From assembly GCA_030435675.1 (NCBI GenBank), contig CM059622.1:14818001-14882000 (forward strand): 64,000 nt of DNA, read 5' to 3'. Below are positions 35,073 through 43,798 of the stretch, piece by piece (positions within the stretch are counted from its first letter, which is position 1; each line of letters begins with the position of its first letter). The stretch is from Steinernema hermaphroditum. Its lineage: Eukaryota; Nematoda; Chromadorea; Rhabditida; Steinernematidae. The notes under the pieces are model-generated. The model had not been told where the DNA came from and ran no database searches. It saw only the letters and a list, made by a program, of their open reading frames with translations. Position numbers and translations under genes: made by a program.

Positions 35073-35948
35073 TCACGTAATAGGCGCCGAAGAACTGCTC
35101 GCTATTTTGGAGACCGAATTCACATGGACCTTATTGTTAGAAAGTTGTCTCAGCAACAAATAGGCTACCAGCATCATGAGGGTTGTATGAACTGTGTACA
35201 GAGCCTCAATATAATTGAGAATACGGATGAGAATCGGGGTAGCCCACTTCAGCGCATTGGGTATTACACCGAAGAAGAGTTGGAGAACGACCTGCACCAA
35301 CGCTAGTTGATTTGCCTGAAATTGAAAACACTTCCGTTATTTCTGGGACCTTTCTGTATTCACCGTTTTCCTTCTGCACTGTTGAGCTGTTGACTGCACA
35401 GGGCCGGTCTTGTTTTTCATGGATTTGTAGCCATAGATGGTAATGAATGAGATATCAATCGAGAAGAAGAGAACTGTTGTTACATATGAGGTTAGTAGAA
35501 GAGGATAGGCCCTATCCTCAGTAGTTAGTGTAAAGTTAGCGATGGTAAAGAATGATACAACAACGAAAAGAGTCAAAACTAGTAGCTTCAAGATGAGAGC
35601 ACCATAATTACGAAAAGGCCTGACGATTTTGATGAGTCTATCTAGGGCGACGAATGACGACGAGAGAGAAAAACAGAACTGAACGATGAACTTGAGTGTT
35701 ACAAAGTATGTGAGTATGTTCATACTGGAAATTCTAACGAACTGCAGAATCATGAGGATCACGATCACTGATATTCCGCTGATGATGGTGGAATATGCCA
35801 AGGCGACCAAGAGGTGACAGTAAAACACAGTTCTTCTCTCACGTCTATATATTCTGTGATAAAGTGCAATCGTTGCAATTGATAGGCACACTGTACACAG
35901 ACCACTGATCAGAGTAATAACAATGCCCAAAATATTCTGTAGTATCAT
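35073..35948 (-). CDS. Serpentine chemoreceptor, Srbc-like
   Basis: Putative seven-transmembrane G-protein-coupled receptor of the nematode chemosensory superfamily. Exons 35948-35364 and 35315-35073 (minus) join in phase 0 across a 48-bp GTGAAT...TTTCAG intron, giving 275 aa. Hydrophobic segments sit at about residues 6-27, 42-68, 85-112, 120-145, 152-177, 197-217 and 233-256, which is seven in total. After TM3 the motif ALDRLIKIVRPF takes the DRY position, and TM5 reads FFSIDISFITIYGY. This pattern and the length (Srbc proteins are usually near 280-300 aa) suggest the Srbc class, but other srsx- or srw-like classes are possible. It sits alone, downstream of the LIM gene on the opposite strand. 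No broken codon was seen. Confidence 0.75.
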
Positions 35949-37388
35949 GATCCAACAACAAAGTGGAATGTCTTCAAGAAACGAACACGGAGGAGTGCGG
36001 TGAATTGACGTGCGTGACTGAAAGCCATTCTATTGCGTGAGCATAGTTTTTTTTTCTAAGAGGAAGTTGCATTTTTAGAAATCCTAATTGTTTGGCATTG
36101 AGGCAGAATAATTGTAGCAGGCACGAACCTTTCATTTGAAAGAGTAAGTTCATAAGTGGCCTAACAAGGCTTTACCGAGTTAGGCCACTTGAATCAACGG
36201 CTTATGCCGTGCAAGCTGTCATACCAAGCACAAAGAAGATGAATATGACACCGTAGTCGTCGGGTGCGCACTCCATAAAGGCGCGCGTGGAACGGCCTTT
36301 GACGACAAAATTTTGATTCTGTCGTCCAGCTTTCTTCTGTTCTCTTCATACAAACTCCACCGGCTGACCCTATTTAGTGTGACACCCGGTTAGCTTGAGC
36401 GAATCTTGGCATTGGTTTTGAAATGGCATTACTTTCGCGCGAACTTTCGATTTTCGAAGCCGATGCCATTTCAAAATCAATGCCAAGATTCGCTCAAACT
36501 GACCGATTTTTATTCGCTCAAACTGACCGGAACCCATTTAGTGTTGTGTATCCTAAGAGAAATGTATTTAACCGGGGGCCCTCGTGAAGACAATCTAGGA
36601 TCCACGGGACGCCGTTCCATTTCATTTCCGTCACGATTCCGGATTTACATACGATTTGGGCCTTTAACTTTTAGAATAAATCGCGACCACAGTCAATTGT
36701 TCAAGCGAAATCGAGGCGTCCGCCCCTGGAGCTTCTTTCAAAGACACAGAGGCGCGATGTCATTAGTTTGCGCGGGCATTGGGGAGGCCAAGAGCTGATT
36801 CCAGTTTTGGAGTTTTAGAGCATCTTCGGCGGGTTCCAAATAAATGGTAGGCGCGGCGGTATGGCATAGCGAGTGAATGTGTTAGGAGTGTTTAGATAGG
36901 CTCTGCAGAAGGCCTGGAACACCAAATGTTCTGAGAAACGGACCCCTATCCTTATATGAAGCGCTATCCATGTAAACAGGCTTCGAAAGTTGCGTCCAAC
37001 CGACCTCAGTCAATCTTGCCAACAGAGTATCCCGATCAAACTGCGTAGTGTCTTGGTTGCCATTTTTCGGACCCGCGACTCCCTTTGCAACCATTCCCTT
37101 TAATTTTTGTCCACATAGCGTTTTGAGATAATTAACAAAAGATTATACCAAACATTGACCTCGGGCTTTTGAGGTTAATCTTCACTGTGTGAGAATTCTC
37201 AGACGGGCACTTCAGAAGCTACCTGTATTGGATGTCTGTCGGTCGAATTAGGTCACGCAATGCAACAGTTTCCAAGTAACCAGTTAACGAACCAAGTGCC
37301 TTAAATCCGCCTCGAAATTCCAAAATTTATTTACCCAGTTCATGGTCAATTCGAAATGCAAATATTCGCATATTAAATTACAAGATCT
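35949..37388. other. Intergenic region with an inverted repeat
   Basis: No gene was recognised. It contains the inverted repeat at 36387-36505 and a moderately GC-rich stretch at about 36590-36800 with a 130-codon frame that lacks recognisable similarity. Confidence 0.45.
36387..36505. repeat. 119-bp inverted repeat (MITE-like)
   Basis: The left arm, from CGGTTAGCTTGAGCGAATC to GAAATGGCAT, and the right arm, from ATGCCATTTC to GATTCGCTCAAACTGACCG, are near-perfect complements over about 40 bp. The short spacer is itself partly palindromic (TTCGATTTTCGAA). A second TTCGCTCAAACTGACCGG follows directly at about 36513. It could be a small MITE or a stem-loop element. No clear target duplication was found. 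Confidence 0.65.
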
Positions 37389-40300
37389 TCAATAGCAGTA
37401 GTGGTCGGCATCGCAAGCCTTTCGCTGGCAGAAGTAATAGTGGGACGGTCCCGAGCAGTCCTGTTGTACCCAGCGGGTCTCCTCCTTCTTGGGATCGTTC
37501 GAACTGGGAACTTTCACAACGGCTGTGCACTTCCTTCCATTGAAAGTGGCATTTTGGAACTTGTGGAAGTACTTGGGGGAGAAGTTTTCGCCCGAATCCC
37601 ACTTAAGTCTCTTGTTGTCGCGGTCGTTGCTCAGACCTATCCAGAAGGGCGTGAGCCCCTTTTGGGCGGCCAATTCTAAAAACATGTGACGTTCTGTCAA
37701 GAAAAGTGTCAACCTACGTTCGACGAGCTTCTCCTTTGTGTCGTCAAAAACGTCAGCAATGGTAGCGTCCTCCATATCGCATCCGTCCACAGCCGCATGA
37801 TATACGGTAGGACTCTCGGCCAAGTAGAGACATTCTCCATAGCTTTCACATGTGTCCATGTCCACCAGCTGCTTGTAGGGCGCATGACAGAAACAGTTGG
37901 CTCTTAGGGCCATCCGTATGAAATTCTCCTTAAAGTGGTGGTCGTTCTTGGTCGCGAAACATCGATTCCCGAATTCTAGCGCCGACATCGCGGTCTCGTG
38001 GAAATTCATCGCCACTGTGATCAAGACCGCGCCCCTCTGCTGAATCGAAGCCGCGATTCTGCAAGGGTGCGTGTTGCCGAGCTGGCTGAAGATCTGCGTG
38101 TGACAATCGACCTTCTTGCTCGAGAAGAGGACCACTACGTTGCGAACGTTGGGACGCTGGTCGCTTTCGGTGAATATCTTTTGCGCTTCGGAGAGACCAC
38201 TGAAAGGTGAACTTGTCTTACACTTGCAAGAACATTAAGGAATCATTCTTTTGGGTTTCTACCTAGGGCTTGATCTTACAGGCATCTATGTAGATGAAGA
38301 GCGGCAGCGATCACCTTGAAATTACGAAAAAAGCACTATCCATTCAAATCCGACCATTTGATGTCAATCAACGATGCAGCTTCCCGCCATCGAATTCATA
38401 GTGACTGGTGACTAACAAGGAAAGCTGTCCCACTCCGATTCGGCTGAAACTTGGCGTGGAGGATGTCATGCCAGAGTGTAGCAGAACCTGATAGGTTTTA
38501 TCGGTGAATGGCGGGTTTAAGCTATTGTTCATAGTAGATTTTGTCCTCTGTAGTTGCAAGGTCCTAACACGATGTCCCTGATAATCACAAAAGATACGGT
38601 GCTCTTATCAGTTTCTTGACCATTTCTTTGAGGTTTTGTGAGGCCATTCACCGATCAAACCTATCATGTATTGCTACACTCTGGCATGCCAACCTTCACG
38701 CCACATTTCAGCCGAATCGGCGTGGGTCAGTTTGGGATCTTTCCATGTAAGTGAAGGCACCCGCCAAACGTATTCGATTTCTTTGTTTCGCTTACTCATT
38801 GAAAAGTTATTTCGAGGCCATTCAGAAGCGGCGCATTGGCGAAAGGACGCATGACCTATGGTGGGAATGTTAGCAACATTTTCACTTCGGACGGAAGATT
38901 GTTACTCATCTAAATCTCTTTCCTGACGGAATGAAATCCAGATTTTCGAGTTGCAGTAAATTCTGGGTCTCACCGCGCGGTGATTGATCGCTTTTGTGGA
39001 GTTCGAAAGAAATAAATAGACTGCTAGGGATAGCACCACATAGAGGACCACACTTCCACCCTTTAACGCTTAGCGTGTATGCATTAAGGTCATCGTCTAG
39101 ATGCTGAAATGCTGGCTTTTTGCTGGAATCCAGAGGCAGTTTCTAAAAGTGAACTCAAACTCACTCTCCAACATTGAGATGTTGAGCTCCAAGGAAATTA
39201 GTTCTCCTCAAAGCGTGGCTAGCTTGCAGGTTGTCTTTGAACGTGGTCAAGTTACCGATTCGGTGAGCTCTTTCACCGACGTTGACGAAGGCGATTCGAG
39301 TAGAGTGCTGACCAGCTTGGCTCACTTTTATTTCGCGAAGCAGGCCGAGGATCAGGGCTTTTTGCTGAAATCCACATTTTGAAAGTTTGTCAAGGAAACA
39401 AGAGGTTGTAATTTGAAGTTCTGCGACCCTGTCATGGGAAGAAAACGTATCCTTCTTCACGTCTATTCTCTTCTACGCCACAGGTAAATTTTTTCTTGTG
39501 TCATTTTCATTAAAATAAGAGAGTAGCGCCCACTTACGAAGTTGAAATCGTGCCTGTTCACTCCCATGGACGAGTCCAAGACGAACACCATATCGAGCCA
39601 CAAGTTGCTCAGGTTCTGACTGCATCGTCCGGTTTTAGGCTCCTCCACCGCTTTCACATCCTTGGAAACGGTCTCGAAGAGTCGTGCCAATGATCCTTCG
39701 ACTTCAGCGAACGTGTTCGCTGCGAAAAGGTTGCCCGATCCGATGACTTCTTCTAGCTTCTTGACGTCTTTCCTAACGGCTACGGCATAAACCTCGATTC
39801 CCTGCTTCTTTGCCTCTTCGAGCTGGTTTTTAATGTTGTTCGGCGAGTCGTGGCCATCGGTGATGATCACCATGACATCGGGGATGTCGGCTCGATTCGC
39901 ATCATCGTCGAATACCTGAGAGATGATGGTTCTAGCCATGTCTAGGTTGACTTACACTCTTAGTAGCCAAACATATTCCATCAGCGATGTTCCGCCCATC
40001 ACCTTTATATTCCAGCTTCTCTATGGCCGCCGCCAACGCTGTTTTATTGTCATAGGCATCTAGGCAGAAGCTGACTCGAACCTCGCTGGAGACAGTCACC
40101 AATCCAACTCGGCTTTGCTAAAAATGGACTTTGCGAAGAAGGAAACATCGCTAAAGCAGTACGGTGTGCGCGCTTCCAATGTTCATGCCTCTCACAACTC
40201 GTGCGACTTCGTTCTTGATGATGTTGAAGTTGTTTGGCTCGCCGTTCACCGATTGGTCGATGACGAAGACGAGATCCAACGCTCTGTTATAAAGTAGTTG

Positions 40301-40490
40301 CGCCTCGGTGGTAAGATCCAAAACTTCGGGGGCTGACGTAGACAATCCGAAGTCTCCATCATAAGATTCGCCTAGGTTCAGTGTTCTAGAGAACTGCATA
40401 CCAAATTTGACTACCAGAACCAGGAGCGTCCAAGTCCGTCGAACAGAGGACAAAAGCCGGAACGAGCAGCACGAACAGTAGCGATCGCAT
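37389..40490 (-). CDS. Secreted protein with two vWA domains and a C-type lectin domain
   Basis: Nematode clec-type protein, probably extracellular. Exons read from the minus strand: a signal-peptide exon from ATG 40490 (MRSLLFVLLVPAFVLC), then 40393-40163, 40117-39956, 39915-39538, 39472-39165 and 38199-37389. All junctions from the second exon on agree in phase, for about 640-660 aa. The first vWA begins LDLVFVIDQS and continues DVMVIITDGHDSPNN. The second begins LDMVFVLDSSMG and continues QHSTRIAFVNVG and NVVVLFSS. The C-terminal lectin domain has the WIGL motif, a W-V-Q-Q-D-C stretch and a final YYFCQR. The first exon does not join the second in frame at a good donor, so that junction may be mis-modelled or damaged. 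The 965-bp intron at 38200-39164 holds an inverted repeat. Confidence 0.8.
38419..38745. mobile_element. Inverted-repeat element in the lectin-gene intron
   Basis: Left arm 38419-38513 and right arm 38643-38745 are complementary over about 95 bp. Shared stretches are CCGATTCGGCTGAAA, CATGCCAGAGTGTAGCA, GATAGGTTT and ATCGGTGAATGGC. The spacer is about 130 bp. This is a MITE-like foldback with no coding frame and no confident target duplication. Confidence 0.7.
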
Positions 40491-40717
40491 CGTTGGATTC
40501 AAAGCGACGTGACTCTAAGGCGCCCGACGAGCGAATGGACGACGCTCCGACTCGGCCTCAATAAAGCCTCCGAATTCTTTGTCATTTCCGTCACAGACAA
40601 AAAGGCAGACGTTTCGCTTATTCATTAAAGGACAAAAGAAGTGTTATTTCGAAACGTTTCTGAAGAGAACGCTTTGGAAACGTTTCAGATGAAACAGAGG
40701 AAAAATGAATGGATTCT

Positions 40718-40811
40718 AATGTCGTCGAACGGTGTCTGCCGTTCTTCGAAGATGACATTTGGAATTACACGAAGGAAACATTCCAATTCCAATCCTGATC
40801 TACATAGTCGA
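40718..40811 (+). repeat. 94-bp hairpin-bearing repeat, copy 1
   Basis: It is 91/94 identical to 43024-43117. The centre can fold as GAACGG-TGTCTG-CCGTTC, and a second weaker pair GGAAT...ATTCC follows. Flanks of about 25 bp upstream are also related (GAAACAGAGGAAAAATGAAT / GAAACGGAGGGAAAATGAAT). Both copies have the same short open frame, but two of the three differences change an amino acid, so coding conservation is not supported. Confidence 0.8.
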
Positions 40812-41123
40812 AACAGCCATATGTAGGAATAGCAAGTGTCGAGAGGTAGATGTTTGAGCTGGAGGCTTCAACTCAAACTGCTGAAAACTGGATTTCTTTT
40901 TCGTTTCGGGTTCTCTTTCAATTTCCTCACGATCCGAGGAAGGTTTCCGGGCTTGTCGAAGTGTCGAAGCTCGGACGTTTTACCGGCTTAGGCGGTTTGG
41001 TTGACCTTGTCGACTTGGATGACCTCGTCGGTGGCGTAGTTTGGGAACTGTTAGGGGTTGGGCCGCAGTGCTGAGAGGAAAGACAGGCGGAAGTATGAGG
41101 GTGGTTTCGGGGGCGGCCAGGCC

Positions 41124-41192
41124 GTGGCAGTTATAATCTGAACGATTCCATCTAGTGTCCATCTATTTCGTGATAATAGCGTGATGTTTATA
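41124..41192 (+). repeat. Direct repeat, copy 1
   Basis: It shares CGATTCCATCTA, CATCTATTTCGTGAT and TAGCGTG in order with 41780-41840. The two copies lie on either side of the mariner-like MITE at 41318-41462. Confidence 0.6.
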
Positions 41193-41317
41193 CTAGTTCA
41201 ATTGGTTGTATCTTGCCACGCCGTTTGCATACACTGTATTGTGTAGCAGTGCGTGCGCCCAATTGTCTGTCTATCTCTCCCTGTTTGTTAGCACTACCAC
41301 TTTGTTTGTTACCACTA

Positions 41318-41462
41318 CAGGGTGTCCCTCCAGAGCGCGTTTCAGGCAGTCGATGGACTTGTGCTTGATAACGCACGCCTTCTTCTCTTTGATCCCCCAG
41401 ATTGCGTAGTCGAGCGAAGTTGTGAGTGGTTTTACGCGTGACAGTATTTATGGGACACCCTG
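41318..41462. mobile_element. 145-bp mariner-like MITE
   Basis: Ends CAGGGTGTCCC and GGGACACCCTG are exact complements and are bounded by TA on both sides (41316-41317 and 41463-41464), the signature of Tc1/mariner insertion. The interior has no transposase frame. Confidence 0.75.
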
Positions 41463-41779
41463 TATGTGCCGTATTTTTATAGGTTACGCGTTTGTTTTCA
41501 GCTTTGATTATCCAAGTTTGACCTCTTCCCATATTGGGTTCGCTCTCCGGCTTAGCACCCGGGTTGAGTGCACGATCATCAGAACTTGTGATCATAACGT
41601 AGACGAAATGTACTTTTTCGCGGAATTGGAGAGAAAACTTTCCCTATAGTGGTCGTTTGGTCCTGGTCATCGTTGATTCTCTTTTCCTTTTATTTCCATC
41701 GACTGCTTTTTCGCGTTGATTTTTCTGCTGACACGCCCTGTCACAGCGACCACAGACCCATTTTTAGCATGATCCAGGG

Positions 41780-41840
41780 CGTGGGAGTCATATATTCTGA
41801 GCGATTCCATCTATTTCGTGATCCTAGCGTGGATATTTGA
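41780..41840 (+). repeat. Direct repeat, copy 2
   Basis: Sequence CTGAGCGATTCCATCTATTT then CGTGATCCTAGCGTGG corresponds to the copy at 41124-41192. The second copy lies about 110 bp before the start codon of the HP1-like gene. Confidence 0.6.
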
Positions 41841-41929
41841 AATGCTGGGCAAAAACCCTTTATTCTATGAGTTTGAGTTTGTACCGTGTACACTTTCCTG
41901 TTGATGATTCATATCGAATGTTCATTGTT

Positions 41930-41940
41930 TTCTGATTACA
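41930..41940 (+). promoter_or_regulatory. Candidate trans-splice acceptor of the HP1-like gene
   Basis: TCTGATTACAG ends at 41941, about 11 bases before the ATG at 41953, and no upstream coding exon in phase was found. A 3' splice site this close to the start codon is the usual mark of spliced-leader trans-splicing in nematodes. A short 5' UTR intron is the alternative. Confidence 0.5.
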
Positions 41941-41952
41941 GGTGAGGTGACT

Positions 41953-42552
41953 ATGAAGCGCAAACTGAAGAGCTATCCAGTCGAAGAGGTTCTGGCGAAG
42001 AAAGTGAACGACGACGGAGTCACGGAATACCTCGTCAGGTGGGTTGGCTACGAACAGTGCACTTGGGAGCCTGAAGACCACTTCATCGATAAGGATGTAA
42101 TCCAGGTAGTCGAATCACTCTCATTCCAGTATCATCGTTCATTTTTAGATTTTCGAAGCGGAAAGCAGAGAAACCAATCGGCTGTTGACGGAGACGCGCA
42201 AATACTACAATCGGATCAAGGTTTTCAAAATCCAGAAAGGTATCGAGGTTCGTGTGGTGTGCGTTCTGCTGTAACGACTCGAATTCTCCAGGTTCTTAAG
42301 ATTCGAGCTGTGGACAAGAACGAGAGAAGAAAGGATCCGTACAAGGTGTTGTTGTTGGTCCACTACGTCGACGGCTGCGCGGAACTCGTACCGTCTGACC
42401 TCGTTTACGAGAAGTACCCTGAACGCGTGAACAACTTTTTGTAAGTAGCCTATTCACGCTAGTAGACAGAATTCACCTACTTCAGATTGACGGGCCTGAA
42501 ATATCTGAACAACGAAGAACTTATCATCCCGCAAGAAGAAGATGATGATTAG
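41953..42552 (+). CDS. HP1-like heterochromatin protein (chromo + chromoshadow)
   Basis: Likely binds methylated histone H3 (H3K9me) and dimerises on chromatin. Exons 41953-42105, 42149-42247, 42292-42440 and 42486-42552 join in frame to 155 aa. The N-terminal chromodomain at about residues 5-55 has SYPVEEVLAKK, YLVRWVGY and CTWEPE; the three aromatic cage positions (Tyr 8, Trp 30, Tyr 33 or nearby) are kept. A short charged helix follows, then a chromoshadow-like domain from about residue 85 (VLKIRAV, KVLLLVHYVDGCAELVPSDL, EKYPERVNNFL). The tail is acidic (QEEDDD). The hinge is much shorter than in fly or human HP1. C. elegans hpl-1 and hpl-2 are the natural comparison. A chromoshadow-only paralogue reading is excluded by the good chromodomain. 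Confidence 0.85.
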
Positions 42553-43798
42553 TGCGTGCATTTACTGTTATTGTTGTCATTGACTCTGGTCTTCTTGTCT
42601 GTCTATTGTTCTCGATATCTTGCTTGGCCGATAAACGGTTAGCGCACAAACCGGTTTGTTTCTGTTCTTGAACATGTCTAGACGTATTTGCGACACAGGA
42701 ACAAGATGTCAACTGTGTGCTGTCGTCGAGAGAGACTGTCTGAGTGAACCATCTGGAATGAGGGCTGTTACTTGGTTGGGATGGGTGACATGTGATTGGC
42801 TGAACCACTCGCTTGGTTCCGAAGAGGTGTGCGGAAGGTTCTCGTTATTCCCCGGCACATCACCGTTGGGGTGAAACCTATTGAGAAGTTCAATGAATGG
42901 TCGTCTTTTGGGGTCGAGCATGCTAGACGAAAGCGATCACACATGCAGGCATTTGAAGAACTTCCTTAAATTAAATCGAAAAGCGTTGGGGAAACGGAGG
43001 GAAAATGAATGTAATGTGATTGCAATGTCGTCGAACGGTGTCTGCCGTTCTTCGAAGATAACGTTTGGAATTACACGAAGGAAACATTCCAATCCCAATC
43101 CTGATCTACATAGTCGACTTTTCCTGTAGCGTTATGTGATGCAGAAGTATACGTGCATGGGCGAGTAGACGACGATCGATTCTAGTGAAAGTCGGGTTCT
43201 TTTGGTTGATTTGATTGAAGAGAATGGGCTGGAAAGACGTAGATGTACGCTACAGAGGTACGGTAACTGAATTTTTCGCAGACCGAACCCTGCGAAAGCG
43301 CACGTTATAGTCCTTAAAGAGTGAAAGAAGCCGAAGTGTTTGCAACGTTATTGTGACAGTGTACCAAGGCGATAGATGGACTCCATTACCACTGAAAACA
43401 AGGACAATTTCTTGAACTATTGTGCGATCTCGCATAATTACTCTGACCACCTCTCAGATACGATAGCTGCAATTGGACATGCTCACAATGAGAACCATGT
43501 ATGAGAACCCAGTGCGCTGAGATAAGTCAGAATACAGCCAGAAGCACAGAGGTTTGTCGTATCAACTACACTGGCTATTTTGGTCTTCTGATTGGGAACG
43601 GGATAGGAGCAGAACTGAATAGTTACAAGACTTGCCTTCACAACTACCATACAACGACCAGCTCTTCTCCTCTGGCTTACCTACCTCCACGGCAGCGCCT
43701 AGCAAGGTGACCGTCACCCCTAACAGACATAAAAGTACAGTATGACACTACATTCTCTGAAAAGGAGAGGACGGAGACCGAAGGACCTTTAGTCAGTC
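42553..43798. other. Intergenic region between HP1-like and ETS-like genes
   Basis: No gene was recognised. It includes the second 94-bp hairpin repeat (43024-43117). The frame of about 70-80 codons over that repeat also exists at the first copy and is treated as incidental. Confidence 0.5.
43024..43117 (+). repeat. 94-bp hairpin-bearing repeat, copy 2
   Basis: It differs from 40718-40811 at three positions only. The GAACGG/CCGTTC hairpin and its hexaloop are unchanged. The two copies lie in the same orientation about 2.3 kb apart, one on each side of the HP1-like gene. Confidence 0.8.

Larger units (their letters stand above)
40491..41952. other. Intergenic region between lectin and HP1-like genes
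   Basis: No gene was recognised. It holds one copy of a 94-bp hairpin repeat, a mariner-like MITE and two copies of a 60-70-bp direct repeat, all listed separately. Confidence 0.5.

Noticed and set aside
40641..43129. Conserved small protein encoded by both 94-bp repeats
   Set aside because: Two of three differences between the copies are amino-acid changing, and the flanking parts of the frames are unrelated.
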